Assembly (NCBI GenBank): GCA_965267355.1
Contig: OZ253956.1
Coordinates: 2,542,001-2,606,000, forward strand
Source of the DNA: GCA-002793235 sp965267355
Lineage (GTDB): Bacteria > Bacteroidota > Bacteroidia > Flavobacteriales_E > Vicingaceae
Direction of reading: 5' to 3'
DNA: 64,000 nt
This document shows, one piece after another, positions 34,255 to 42,921 of the stretch. The notes under the pieces are model-generated. The model was given only the letters and a program-made list of their open reading frames with translations, did not search any database and was not told where the DNA came from. The translations under genes and the position numbers were made by a program. Position 1 is the stretch's first letter, and the number at the start of each line of letters is the position of its first letter.

Positions 34255-35268
34255 CTATCTTTTATCTGAATTCAACTCAATTTTAGATTCTAAATTCTTC
34301 GTAATAAAATGCTGTAAATTACCCTCTTCATCACTGTAAATCAATAACGCATCTAATTCGTTACGTTCCTGTAAAAACAATTTAGATTCATCAATACCCA
34401 TTACCATAAACGCAGTAGCATATGCATCGGCATATGCACACTCATTAGCAACTACAGTAGCACTTAGTAAGTTATGTTGTACAGGATACCCTGTTTTTGG
34501 ATCTATAGTATGTGAATATTTTTTTCCACCCTTCTCATAAAATTTTCGATAATTGCCAGATGTTGCCAATGACCTATTCTCCATGTGAACAATGGCTTCA
34601 ATTTCTCTTTTTTGCATATCAGGTAGAGGCTTATCTATCCCAATACGCCACAAGGTATCTTCCATATTTACTCCTTTAGCTTTCAACTCTCCTCCTACTT
34701 CTACGAGATAGTTACTTATTCCTCTTCGCTCTAACAGGTCACCCAGAACATCTACCGTATAACCTTGAGCAACAGCATTAAAATCCAGCATAACTTTTTG
34801 ATTTTGTTTTCGAATCAGGTTCCCTTTAATACTGATACTTTCTAAATCAACCAGTTGAATCAAGCTATCTATCAATGATGTATCTCTATCATTTTTGTTT
34901 TCAAATCCAAATCCCCAAAAATTTACAATTGGAGCTATTGTAGGATCAAAATTTTTATCCGTTACCTCATAAACCTTTTTAGAAATAGCTAACACTTCTT
35001 TAAAAAGTTCATCCACTTCAACTTCACTCACCTCTCCATTAAACTTTGAAATAAGAGAGTTCTTATTATAAGTGGACATAGAATTATCAATCTCAATCAG
35101 AGTAGAATCAATAGCTCTTTGGTAATTTTTCCCATCATTGCTAATGTAAACAATGTTGTAAGTTGTGCCTTGAGCATAGCCAGATACCGTGATTTTTTGT
35201 TTTTGAACTTGATCTTCACCGCACCCAAAAAACACTAAAACCACTAATAAATAAAGAATTTGTTTCAT
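34255..35268 (-). CDS. apbE: FAD:protein FMN transferase (ApbE family), lipoprotein
   Basis: A 337-residue periplasmic enzyme that transfers FMN from FAD to threonine residues of proteins such as NqrB/NqrC or RnfG/D. The N-terminus (MKQILYLLVVLVFFGCGED) is a lipoprotein signal with Cys near residue 16. Family motifs include STYNKNSLISKFN, DFNAVAQGYTVDVL, VEVGGELKAKG and YSHTIDPKTGYPV, with the metal-binding Asp/Ala/Thr sites near ECAYADAYATAFMVMG. No Nqr or Rnf genes are in the window. Monocistronic. Confidence 0.94.
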   Translation of the reverse strand: MKQILYLLVVLVFFGCGEDQVQKQKITVSGYAQGTTYNIVYISNDGKNYQRAIDSTLIEIDNSMSTYNKNSLISKFNGEVSEVEVDELFKEVLAISKKVYEVTDKNFDPTIAPIVNFWGFGFENKNDRDTSLIDSLIQLVDLESISIKGNLIRKQNQKVMLDFNAVAQGYTVDVLGDLLERRGISNYLVEVGGELKAKGVNMEDTLWRIGIDKPLPDMQKREIEAIVHMENRSLATSGNYRKFYEKGGKKYSHTIDPKTGYPVQHNLLSATVVANECAYADAYATAFMVMGIDESKLFLQERNELDALLIYSDEEGNLQHFITKNLESKIELNSDKR

Positions 35269-35324
35269 TTTTACACAATTAAATCTTTGAGTTTAATGTG
35301 CAAAAATAATATTAATTTTGTGGT

Positions 35325-35900
35325 ATGATTTTACCAGTTGTAGCATACGGAACACCAGTTTTAAGAGAAGAAACAGAGGAAATTGATAAAAATTACCCTG
35401 ATTTAAACTTATTGATTGAAGATATGTGGGAAACCATGTATGCTTCTAAAGGTGTTGGTCTTGCAGCTCCTCAAATAGGAAAAGCTATTCGTTTATTTAT
35501 TGTTGATGCTTCTGGTTTTAATGAAGATGGCGACCATCCTGAATTAGACAACTTTAAACGAGTTTTCATCAATCCAATAATTATTGAAGAAACTGGTAAA
35601 GAATGGAAATTTGAAGAAGGATGTTTAAGTATTCCAGGTATTAGAGAAGATGTGAGTCGTAAACCCATTGTAACAATAGAGTATTACAATGAAAATTTTG
35701 AATTAGTTGAGGAAACTATTGATGGCATAGCTGCTCGTATCATTCAGCATGAATATGATCACATTGAAGGTGTTTTATTTACTGACCTTATCAATCCGTT
35801 AAGAAAAAGATTTATTAAAGGAAAGTTAAACGATATTGCTAAAGGAAATATTAAAGTGAATTACCGAATGAAGTTTCCATTGGTGAAAGCAAAACATTAA
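35325..35900 (+). CDS. def: Peptide deformylase
   Basis: A 191-residue metalloenzyme that removes the formyl group from new polypeptides. All three motifs are intact: GVGLAAPQIG (about 44-53), EEGCLSIPGI (about 100-109) and QHEYDHIEGVLF (about 145-156), with Cys and two His as metal ligands and the Glu of HEYDH as catalyst. Length is slightly above the typical 165-175 because of a longer middle loop common in Bacteroidota. The lipoprotein gene follows 12 bases on. Confidence 0.97.
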   Translation: MILPVVAYGTPVLREETEEIDKNYPDLNLLIEDMWETMYASKGVGLAAPQIGKAIRLFIVDASGFNEDGDHPELDNFKRVFINPIIIEETGKEWKFEEGCLSIPGIREDVSRKPIVTIEYYNENFELVEETIDGIAARIIQHEYDHIEGVLFTDLINPLRKRFIKGKLNDIAKGNIKVNYRMKFPLVKAKH

Positions 35901-35912
35901 AATTTTAAACAA

Positions 35913-36488
35913 ATGAAGAAGATAGCTTTTATTATAATTTCAATTTTTTTATTAGTTGCTTGTGGAAATAACAAAGACAAGGAAGACATTAAAGTTGAAG
36001 AAGCACAAGTGGAAGAAAACCCTGTTGACACTTACGAGGAGCGAACGCTTGAAATTCAAAAATACACTGCCATTTTATTTGAAGACAGCTTAAACTTTAA
36101 CATGGCTGCTGCCGAAAAGTTATTAGCCGCTTACGAAGATTTTTTGAAACACCACAGCTTTGAAGCAGAATCGTTTGAAATAGAATTTAAAGCTGGCGAA
36201 CTAGCAAAAGCTATGAATAAACCCCATGTTGCAGTAAAACACTTTAATGGGTTAATTGATAGAAGACCACAACACGAAAAAGCACCAATGGCCCTATTTT
36301 ATAAGGCAATGGTAGTTGGCGATATGCTGGGAGAACACGAAACTGCTAAAATCTTTTACCAAGAGTTTATTGATAAATATCCTGACCATCCTTTTGTAGA
36401 AAGTGCTAAAGCATCTATTGAACTAGAAGGAAAAGACTTAAATGAAATCGTAAAAGAGTTTGAAAAGAAAAATCAGGCTAATCCTTAA
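35913..36488 (+). CDS. Lipoprotein with TPR-like repeats
   Basis: A 191-residue lipoprotein: signal FIIISIFLLVAC with lipidated Cys near residue 17, then an acidic linker (25-45). The rest is helical with TPR-type phrasing (AMNKPHVAVKHFNGLIDRRPQHEKAPMALFYKAM, then ETAKIFYQEFIDKYPDHPFVESAKASIE), like BamD/YbgF-class proteins but shorter. It is probably a periplasmic or outer-membrane assembly accessory; function is not known. It ends in a four-base overlap (TTAA) with the convergent cvfB stop. Confidence 0.75.
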   Translation: MKKIAFIIISIFLLVACGNNKDKEDIKVEEAQVEENPVDTYEERTLEIQKYTAILFEDSLNFNMAAAEKLLAAYEDFLKHHSFEAESFEIEFKAGELAKAMNKPHVAVKHFNGLIDRRPQHEKAPMALFYKAMVVGDMLGEHETAKIFYQEFIDKYPDHPFVESAKASIELEGKDLNEIVKEFEKKNQANP

Positions 36489-37315
36489 TTTTCCACTAAC
36501 ACAATACTTTGTGGGTTAATGGTGATTTTTCTTTCACTATAAAGCAAACCCACAGCACGTCTGAATGCCTTTTTACTAACACCAAAAGCTTCATAGATAA
36601 TCTTTGGATCACTTTTATCTGAAATATTTAGTGCTCCCTTTTCTTTTAGCAAACGTTCATAGATTTTATTAGCCAAAACCTCTACATCATTAAGTTTAGC
36701 ACTGTTTAATGTTATATCTATTTTATTATCCTCTCTAACTCTTTGCACATAACCCGTAAGCTCCTCTCCTAGTTGAATGGGTTTAAAAACTTCGTTTTTA
36801 AAAATCATTCCAAAATGTTTACCCTCAACTATTACACGATAACCTATTTCGGTTTCACCACTCACTAATAAATTAACTTTATCACCATTTTTAAACTCAA
36901 CCCTATTTTCTTTTAAATATTTAGCAACCTTAGTTGTACCCACTAACCTATTGGTTTTTTCATCTCTGTACAGGTATATCAGATATTCCTTACCTGCTTT
37001 AACCTTTATAGCTTGTTCAGAAAAAGGAACCATTAAATCCTTTTCCATTCCCCAGTCGAAGAATGCACCGTACTTATTTACATCAACACACTTCAAGTAA
37101 GCAACAGCATTTAACCTCACCTTAGGCTCTAATGTTGTAGCAACCAGCCTGTCCTCAGAATCTGTATAGATAAAAACCTCTATCTTATCTCCCATTTTAA
37201 GACTAGCAGACACATACTTATTAGGCAAAAGTATTTCTTGCTCATCTTTAGTTATTAAATAAACCCCTTGTGGAGTAGTCTTAAGTGCTTCTAACTCTAC
37301 TGTTTCTCCAACCAT
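36485..37315 (-). CDS. cvfB: S1-domain RNA-binding protein, CvfB/YitL family
   Basis: A 276-residue cytosolic protein made of tandem S1-like OB folds (GDKIEVFIYTDSEDRLVATT, AFFDWGMEKDLMVPFSEQ, GDKVNLLVSGETEIGYRVIVEGKHFGMIFKNEVF) and a C-terminal winged-helix region (DPKIIYEAFGVSKKAFRRAVGLLYSERKI). This is the normal CvfB organisation. Relatives affect virulence and gene expression in Staphylococcus; the mechanism is thought to be RNA binding. It lies two bases downstream of yaaA, on the same strand. Confidence 0.9.
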   Translation of the reverse strand: MVGETVELEALKTTPQGVYLITKDEQEILLPNKYVSASLKMGDKIEVFIYTDSEDRLVATTLEPKVRLNAVAYLKCVDVNKYGAFFDWGMEKDLMVPFSEQAIKVKAGKEYLIYLYRDEKTNRLVGTTKVAKYLKENRVEFKNGDKVNLLVSGETEIGYRVIVEGKHFGMIFKNEVFKPIQLGEELTGYVQRVREDNKIDITLNSAKLNDVEVLANKIYERLLKEKGALNISDKSDPKIIYEAFGVSKKAFRRAVGLLYSERKITINPQSIVLVEN

Positions 37316-37317
37316 AA

Positions 37318-38082
37318 CTATCCTCTTAAAAAAACTAGTTCCTTATCGTTAGATGCTTCCTGATTGAAACAATAACCATCTATATCAAAACCAATTAAAT
37401 CTTCTACTTTTTCTATTTTATTTTTAATGATATAGTTCGCCATCATTCCTCTTGCTTTTTTAGCATAAACCATAATAGATTTATACTGTCCGTTTTTAAA
37501 ATCCTTAAATGAAGGAGTAACTACTTTAGCATCTAACTTTTTAGCATTTATAGCTTTAAAATACTCATTAGAAGCAAGATTCACTAACACCCTTTCTTTA
37601 TGGATACTTAATTCATCATTAAATACATCTACTATTTTATCTCCCCAGTATTCATATAAATTATTTTTTCTGCCCACTTTTAGCTTTGTACCCATTTCTA
37701 ATCGATAAGGATGAACTAAATCCATAGGTCTTAAAAGACCATACAAACCTGATAAAATTCGAAGGTGTTTTTGAGCATAATTCATTTCTGCTTTAGAAAA
37801 ATTTTCTGCTGCCAACCCAGAATATACCTCCCCATCAAAAATTAACCCTGCTGATTTAGCATTTTTTTCAGTGTGTTTTTTATCCCAGCTATGGTATCGT
37901 TCTACATTTAACTGAGCTAGATTATCACTCAACTTCATTAAAGTGCCTAACTTTTTTGAAGAATATTTCTTTAAATTATTAATTAAAACAGCTGCTTCGT
38001 TTACAAATATTGGCGTAGTCGCATTTGGCAAAACCGCTCTATTTTCGTTTAGTTTTTTAGCAGGAGATAATACAATTAACAT
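37318..38082 (-). CDS. yaaA: Peroxide stress protein YaaA (DUF328/UPF0246)
   Basis: A 254-residue YaaA-family protein. It has the family opening LIVLSPAKKLN, the SAGLIFDGEVYSGLAAENFS and LRILSGLYGLLRPMDLVHPYRLEMGTKL blocks, and the later YAKKARGMMANYII. In E. coli YaaA lowers free iron during peroxide stress and has a DNA-binding fold. Whether that holds here is inference. It forms a two-gene unit with cvfB. Confidence 0.94.
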   Translation of the reverse strand: MLIVLSPAKKLNENRAVLPNATTPIFVNEAAVLINNLKKYSSKKLGTLMKLSDNLAQLNVERYHSWDKKHTEKNAKSAGLIFDGEVYSGLAAENFSKAEMNYAQKHLRILSGLYGLLRPMDLVHPYRLEMGTKLKVGRKNNLYEYWGDKIVDVFNDELSIHKERVLVNLASNEYFKAINAKKLDAKVVTPSFKDFKNGQYKSIMVYAKKARGMMANYIIKNKIEKVEDLIGFDIDGYCFNQEASNDKELVFLRG

Positions 38083-38145
38083 AACCTTAGAATTTTACAC
38101 AAAAATAAGATTAATAAAATGCTTCAATAAAATAGTCTGAAAGAA

Positions 38146-38730
38146 TTATCTACCAAAGAAACTATGCTGGGCAGCCCCCATAAAACGATTACCATAAGGG
38201 TTTCTGTCATTCACTCTTATCTCGCCCATTATTGACATTCCGTCATTTAATTTGTACTCAAAAAAACCAGAATAGCCAATATTATTGAGTTTGTTTTGAT
38301 TATTGTAAACATTTCCCATTGCATCCTGATATTCTGTAAAATCGTAAAAGATAGATCCTCCAACATTCAACCTATCATTCACTTTGTAAATTCCTTCAAC
38401 ATAAGTATAGTATTGTGAAATATTACCATCGAATGTAGTGTAACCAAACTCCGTTAGCATAGGGTAATTATTAGCCATAGAGTTGATATAGGTAACCCCT
38501 CCTCTAACTTTAAACCTATTAGAAACATCATAAGTAATAGATGGACTGTAATAAGTACTAAAAAACTCACCAGCATTACTTGAGTAACCAAAGCCAGCTC
38601 CCATAGTGAAATTATAACTTATTCTATCTTTTACCTTTATCGAATCTTTGTCCAACACATAATCATCCTGACCAAAAGCATTAAAACTAATAGCAAATAA
38701 GAATATGACAGCTAAAAATTTTGGTCTCAT
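38146..38730 (-). CDS. Hypothetical small outer-membrane beta-barrel protein
   Basis: A 194-residue exported protein with signal peptide (MRPKFLAVIFLFAISFNAFGQ). The mature part is rich in alternating hydrophobic and aromatic strands (YNFTMGAGFGYSSNAGEFF, FKVRGGVTYINSMANNY, LNVGGSIFYDFTEY, GMSIMGEIRVNDRNPYG) and ends in an aromatic-rich tail (HSFFGR). This fits a small eight- to ten-strand outer-membrane barrel. No specific family is recognised. Monocistronic, divergent from the small gene at 38821. Confidence 0.65.
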   Translation of the reverse strand: MRPKFLAVIFLFAISFNAFGQDDYVLDKDSIKVKDRISYNFTMGAGFGYSSNAGEFFSTYYSPSITYDVSNRFKVRGGVTYINSMANNYPMLTEFGYTTFDGNISQYYTYVEGIYKVNDRLNVGGSIFYDFTEYQDAMGNVYNNQNKLNNIGYSGFFEYKLNDGMSIMGEIRVNDRNPYGNRFMGAAQHSFFGR

Positions 38731-38820
38731 AACAATGTAAAGATACTAAATATCAATATGTAAAATACAATACGCATCGCTTTAACCTTTTTTAACAAAT
38801 CAATCGCAAGAAAATAAAGT

Positions 38821-39009
38821 TTGGCACGTAAATTGAAATGTAATCGTCAAACAAAAACACTAAAAGCAATGTTAGAATTAAGAAGAAGATATTACGAGTT
38901 AAAACAAAAAGCAAAAGAATTAATGCTAGAAGGTAAGACCAATAAATATATTGAACTGTTAACAGAAGTAGAACAGTTAAACTTATTAATAGTTAATACA
39001 AGTAAATAG
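38821..39009 (+). CDS. Small helical hypothetical protein
   Basis: A 62-residue basic, helical protein (MARKLKCNRQTKTLKAMLEL...) with a TTG start; an internal ATG at 38869 would give 46 residues starting MLELRRRYYELK. The body RRRYYELKQKAKELMLEGKTNKYIELLTEVEQL looks like a helical hairpin of the kind seen in several small flavobacterial proteins. Not recognised with certainty. A strong terminator 27 bases after the stop supports that this stretch is a transcription unit. Confidence 0.55.
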   Translation: MARKLKCNRQTKTLKAMLELRRRYYELKQKAKELMLEGKTNKYIELLTEVEQLNLLIVNTSK

Positions 39010-39035
39010 TTTTATAGTTAGTTAAGTTGTTAAAC

Positions 39036-39070
39036 AAAAGCCCCGTAAGAAAATTTCTTACGGGGCTTTT
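39036..39070. terminator. Strong bidirectional intrinsic terminator
   Basis: AAAAGCCCCGTAAGAA (39036-39051) pairs perfectly with TTCTTACGGGGCTTTT (39055-39070) over a three-base loop. A and T tracts flank both sides. It serves the 38821-39009 gene on the plus strand and the 39107-39247 gene on the minus strand. Confidence 0.92.
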
Positions 39071-39106
39071 TAACATAAAACTTATATAGGTATTAAGGGA
39101 TATACT

Positions 39107-39247
39107 TTATAAAAAATAATTTTTATCAGAAGCGTTAAATCTATTTCCTTTACCAGAAACGCTCCCCGAACCATAACCATCTCCTTCTCCGCTTAGGAAA
39201 AATGCAACTGCAAAAAGTGCCGCTACTAGTAAAATTAAGATAATCAT
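39107..39247 (-). CDS. Tiny membrane protein, Gly/Ser-rich tail
   Basis: A 46-residue ORF with ATG at 39247-39245 and TAA at 39109-39107. The first 18 residues are one hydrophobic helix (MIILILLVAALFAVAFFL). They are followed by a polar Gly/Ser-rich tail (SGEGDGYGSGSVSGKGN, then RFNASDKNYFL). It fills the only gap of more than 300 bases in the window, has a terminator 37 bases beyond its stop, and is divergent from sixA with phased TCG boxes between them. Function unknown. Reality of the gene is inferred from this setting. Confidence 0.6.
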   Translation of the reverse strand: MIILILLVAALFAVAFFLSGEGDGYGSGSVSGKGNRFNASDKNYFL

Positions 39248-39248
39248 A

Positions 39249-39336
39249 TCGTCTAATTATTTATATTTATCGACAAATATACATCTTTTGTCGACAAAAA
39301 CAAATTTAATCGACATTTTTTTATCATTCATCGAAA
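39249..39336. promoter_or_regulatory. Array of five phased TCG boxes, candidate operator
   Basis: TCGTCT (39249), TCGACA (39270), TCGACA (39291), TCGACA (39310) and TCGAAA (39331) start 21, 21, 19 and 21 bases apart, about two helical turns each. The third lies in the perfect palindrome TTGTCGACAA. The array fills the whole gap between the divergent ATGs at 39247 and 39338. It is a candidate cooperative protein-binding region; the factor is unknown. Confidence 0.55.
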
Positions 39337-39337
39337 A

Positions 39338-39832
39338 ATGAAAACAATTTATCTAATTCGTCATGCAAAATCCGATTGGAATTATCCAGATTCACCTGAT
39401 TTTGAAAGACCTCTAAATAAGAGAGGTAAAAATGATGCTCCATTTATGGGTAAGAAATTAAGGGAACAGAATATTCTTCCTGATTTAATTCTAGCTAGCC
39501 CCGCTCAAAGGGCGTTTGAAACCATTACATTTATATGTAAAGAAATAAACTATCCTTTTGATGAAATAGTTTTTGATGAGTCTATTTATCATTCTTCAGT
39601 TCAAAACCTAGTTGAACTTATGAATAATCTTGACAATACTCTCAACACTGTCTTATTAGTTGGTCATAACCCAGGGTTTACATACTTATCCAATTATCTT
39701 ACTAATGACTGTATTGACAACATTGTTACTTGTGGCATTGTAAAAATTGAACTAGAAATAGAAGACTGGAACGAAATCATTGAAGGTATTGGTAGAAAGG
39801 TATTTTACATCTACCCTAAAATGTATCTCTAA
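39338..39832 (+). CDS. sixA: SixA-type phosphohistidine phosphatase (histidine phosphatase family)
   Basis: A 164-residue branch-2-like histidine phosphatase of SixA type. The RHG-equivalent motif is IRHAKSDW (residues 7-14; His9 would be phosphorylated), followed by ERPLNKRGKNDAP, LASPAQRAFET and the second histidine in LLVGHNPGF (about 106-114). SixA dephosphorylates phosphohistidine on phosphorelay or PTS proteins. Targets here are unknown. The gene ends in a four-base overlap (CTAA) with the convergent neighbour's stop. Confidence 0.9.
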   Translation: MKTIYLIRHAKSDWNYPDSPDFERPLNKRGKNDAPFMGKKLREQNILPDLILASPAQRAFETITFICKEINYPFDEIVFDESIYHSSVQNLVELMNNLDNTLNTVLLVGHNPGFTYLSNYLTNDCIDNIVTCGIVKIELEIEDWNEIIEGIGRKVFYIYPKMYL

Positions 39833-41133
39833 AATGGTTCTTTATACAAAAACTTTTTTGTTAATGACCTAGATGGTTTGTAGGTATAGTAAACAAACCC
39901 ATCTTTAACCTTTACTTTTTCAGCAAATTGATAATACAACTTCTTTTCATCTACAATCTCGCCAGTATTATGGTTAATCTCTTTCAAGTAATAATAACCG
40001 TTCTTTAAAAACAAACCATATATTTTACCTGTAATTTCGTCCATTATCAATTCTTTTTTCCAACTGTTTTTCTTTCTTGGATTATGATAGTTAAATGAAA
40101 TACTATCTACCTGAACAGTATCATCAACAAACTTCCACACTTTACTTTCGTAGTGATCGAAAATATTAATAGTGTCATTAATAACAAATAAGGGAGCGTA
40201 TATTTCGTCAAATAAAAAACTATTAGCGAAACCTGTCATATGTGCTGCCACATCGTATCTATCATATCCTTTTAACTTTTTTGCCATTCGTTTAGCAAAC
40301 TGTTTATCAGCATTGCTCAAAAAATGATACTCAAAATTATACCTCCAGTCCATGTCTTTATGCACAACTTCTTTAATAACCCTTACTGATGTATCTTGTC
40401 TGTCAAAAGCGTAATACTTAAACCTTGGAAACTGTCTTAAAAAATCTGAAAATATCACACTCGTTTCCATAGTATCTACAATGGGTTTAATTAGTTGGTT
40501 AAAATCTTCCATTGGCAATTCGTAAATACTAATTTTATCATTCATCACATGAATCCTGTAAATGGCATTTTTACAAATCAAATTCACGTTACCCATGTAA
40601 TCATTATATAACTCAACAGGCTCTCCTGGCACAAAATGTTTGGCAATAATATTCTCTTGTTCATCTACCAAATAAACCTCACTATCCTTATTAAGTCGTT
40701 TACCGTAAACTAAAAACAAATATTTATCTTGATAAAATTCATAATCAGCAATACTAATTTTGGTGCTTTTAAAAACAGGAATAGGTTTACCCTCTGTAAA
40801 TTCAAACTCTGGAATTTGAGCAATTTTTGTTTTTAGCGTTACATCTAACAATAAAGTATCATCATCTGAGTAAGCTGGTTCGTAAAGCGTTTCGTAACTT
40901 GTATGAGAAAAAACTAAAACTGCATTTTTTTTCTTGGGAATGCGAATAAAATAAACTCCTTTAGCATTGGTTTTTGTAATAATGTTTCGTTGGTTAATTT
41001 TTACATGTACATTTTCAATAAACTCTTGAGTTTTTATATCAGTAACTTGTCCTGTAACATAGATGTAATCTTGTGCTTGAACAACAATACAAAAAAGTAT
41101 TAGCTTAACTAGTAAAAGAAATTTGTTAACCAT
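39829..41133 (-). CDS. Exported protein with carboxypeptidase-regulatory-like domain
   Basis: A 434-residue exported protein with signal peptide (ending VVQAQ). Residues 23-100 form a CarboxypepD_reg-like beta-sandwich (YVTGQVTDIKTQEFIENVHVKI and FSHTSYETL). The rest has alternating strands suggestive of a beta-propeller-like or six-stranded periplasmic domain (YLFLVYGKRLNKDSEVYLVDEQENII, LFVINDTINIFDHYESKVWKF, VYYTYKPSRSLTKKFLYKEPF) with no T9SS tail. Common in Bacteroidota as an uncharacterised envelope protein. Monocistronic. Function unknown. Confidence 0.75.
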   Translation of the reverse strand: MVNKFLLLVKLILFCIVVQAQDYIYVTGQVTDIKTQEFIENVHVKINQRNIITKTNAKGVYFIRIPKKKNAVLVFSHTSYETLYEPAYSDDDTLLLDVTLKTKIAQIPEFEFTEGKPIPVFKSTKISIADYEFYQDKYLFLVYGKRLNKDSEVYLVDEQENIIAKHFVPGEPVELYNDYMGNVNLICKNAIYRIHVMNDKISIYELPMEDFNQLIKPIVDTMETSVIFSDFLRQFPRFKYYAFDRQDTSVRVIKEVVHKDMDWRYNFEYHFLSNADKQFAKRMAKKLKGYDRYDVAAHMTGFANSFLFDEIYAPLFVINDTINIFDHYESKVWKFVDDTVQVDSISFNYHNPRKKNSWKKELIMDEITGKIYGLFLKNGYYYLKEINHNTGEIVDEKKLYYQFAEKVKVKDGFVYYTYKPSRSLTKKFLYKEPF

Positions 41134-41198
41134 ATTAATGCAAGTTTACCTTTTTGATGCAAAAACAATACAATTCCATAAAAATAGATGTTTTCTAT

Positions 41199-41206
41199 TA
41201 TATTTG
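41199..41206 (+). promoter_or_regulatory. Putative -7 promoter element for the acyl-CoA carboxylase gene
   Basis: TATATTTG, an exact TAnnTTTG match, 19 bases before the ATG at 41226. The -33 region is not recognisable. Confidence 0.5.
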
Positions 41207-41225
41207 ATTTCTCAAAAAAAAGGGT

Positions 41226-42866
41226 ATGGCAAAAAAACAAAACTTAACATTTAATAAAAACGAAGATGCTAATAGAATGTTAGTGTCAGACTTAAATAGA
41301 AAATTAGAAACTGTTTATTTAGGTGGAGGTAAGAAGCGAATAGAAAAGCACCATAGTAAAGGTAAGCTAACCGCTCGTGAAAGAATTGACTATTTATTAG
41401 ATGATAATACTGATAGGATAGAAATTGGAGCTATGGCTGGTGATGGGATGTATGCAGAACATGGTGGTTGTCCTGGAGGAGGTGTTGTTGGGGTTATTGG
41501 TTATGTTAGCGGCAAACAATGTATTGTAGTAGCTAATGATGCAACTGTTAAAGCTGGTGCATGGTTTCCTATTACAGGAAAAAAGAATTTGAGATTACAA
41601 GAAATTTCTATTGAGAATAAACTCCCTATCATTTATTTGGTTGATAGTGCTGGTGTTTATTTACCGATGCAAGATGAAATTTTTCCAGACAAAGAGCATT
41701 TTGGAAGAATTTTCAGAAATAACGCTATCATGTCATCAATGGGTATTACCCAAATTGCAGCTGTAATGGGTAGCTGTGTTGCTGGTGGTGCCTACCTTCC
41801 AATTATGAGTGATGAATCTTTAATTGTTGACAAAACTGGTTCTATATTTTTAGCTGGTTCATACTTGGTAAAGGCAGCAATTGGTGAAGATATTGATAAT
41901 GAAACACTTGGTGGAGCTACTACCCATTGTGAAATTTCTGGCGTTACTGATTATAAGTGCAAAGACGACAAAGCTTGTTTAGATAAAATTAAAAACATTG
42001 TTGATAAAATTGGCGATTATGAAACTGCTGGTTTTAGCAGAACTAAACCACAATTACCAAAAGAAAAACAAGAGGAAATATTTGGTATTCTTCCTGAAAC
42101 AAGGGATAAGCCTTATAACATGAAAGAGATTATCAAACGTTTAGTTGATAATTCAAACTTTGAAGAGTATAAAGAAGAATATGGTAAAACTATTATTTGT
42201 GCTTATGCCAGAATTGATGGTTGGTCGGTTGGTATTGTAGCTAATCAAAGAGAAGTGGTAAAAAGCAAAAAAGGAGAAATGCAGTTTGGAGGGGTGATTT
42301 ATTCAGACTCTGCTGATAAAGCTGCTCGTTTTATAATGAACTGCAACCAAAAGAAAATACCTTTAGTGTTTCTTCAGGATGTAAGCGGATTTATGGTAGG
42401 TTCTCGCTCAGAACACGGAGGAATTATTAAAGATGGAGCAAAAATGGTAAATGCCATGTCTAATTCTGTTGTTCCAAAATTTACAGTAATTATTGGTAAT
42501 TCTTATGGTGCAGGAAATTATGCTATGTGTGGCAAGGCGTACGACCCAAGATTAATATGTGCATGGCCAACAGCTCAACTTGCTGTTATGAGTGGAGCGT
42601 CTGCTGCTAAAACATTGCTTCAAATTGAAGTAGCATCTTTAAAAGCCAGAGGTGAAGAAATAACCAAAGAAAAAGAAGAAGAATTGTTCAACACTATTAA
42701 AAACAGATATGATGAGCAAATATCGCCTTATTATAGTGCAGCACGTTTATGGACTGATGCCATTATAAACCCGATGGATACCCGAAAATGGGTTTCAATG
42801 GGAATTGAAGCTGCCAACCACGCTCCTATTGAAAAACCTTATAACGTGGGAGTAATCCAAACTTAA
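41226..42866 (+). CDS. Acyl-CoA carboxylase, carboxyltransferase (beta) subunit
   Basis: A 546-residue carboxyltransferase of the propionyl-/methylcrotonyl-CoA carboxylase class, with two crotonase-fold halves. Landmarks: YLVDSAGVYLPMQDEIFPDK, GSCVAGGAYLPIMSDESLIV, GGATTHCEISGVTDY, LQDVSGFMVGSRSEHGGIIKDGAK and IIGNSYGAGNYAMCGKAYDPR. The wording is closer, from memory, to methylcrotonyl-CoA carboxylase (leucine breakdown) than to propionyl-CoA carboxylase. The biotin carboxylase and carrier subunit is not in the window, so substrate stays open. Own promoter likely; a lipoprotein gene follows after 55 bases. Confidence 0.92.
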   Translation: MAKKQNLTFNKNEDANRMLVSDLNRKLETVYLGGGKKRIEKHHSKGKLTARERIDYLLDDNTDRIEIGAMAGDGMYAEHGGCPGGGVVGVIGYVSGKQCIVVANDATVKAGAWFPITGKKNLRLQEISIENKLPIIYLVDSAGVYLPMQDEIFPDKEHFGRIFRNNAIMSSMGITQIAAVMGSCVAGGAYLPIMSDESLIVDKTGSIFLAGSYLVKAAIGEDIDNETLGGATTHCEISGVTDYKCKDDKACLDKIKNIVDKIGDYETAGFSRTKPQLPKEKQEEIFGILPETRDKPYNMKEIIKRLVDNSNFEEYKEEYGKTIICAYARIDGWSVGIVANQREVVKSKKGEMQFGGVIYSDSADKAARFIMNCNQKKIPLVFLQDVSGFMVGSRSEHGGIIKDGAKMVNAMSNSVVPKFTVIIGNSYGAGNYAMCGKAYDPRLICAWPTAQLAVMSGASAAKTLLQIEVASLKARGEEITKEKEEELFNTIKNRYDEQISPYYSAARLWTDAIINPMDTRKWVSMGIEAANHAPIEKPYNVGVIQT

Positions 42867-42921
42867 AAATTGTATAACTCACAAATATTTTATTTATTTA
42901 CAGAAACAAATTTTTTAAACC

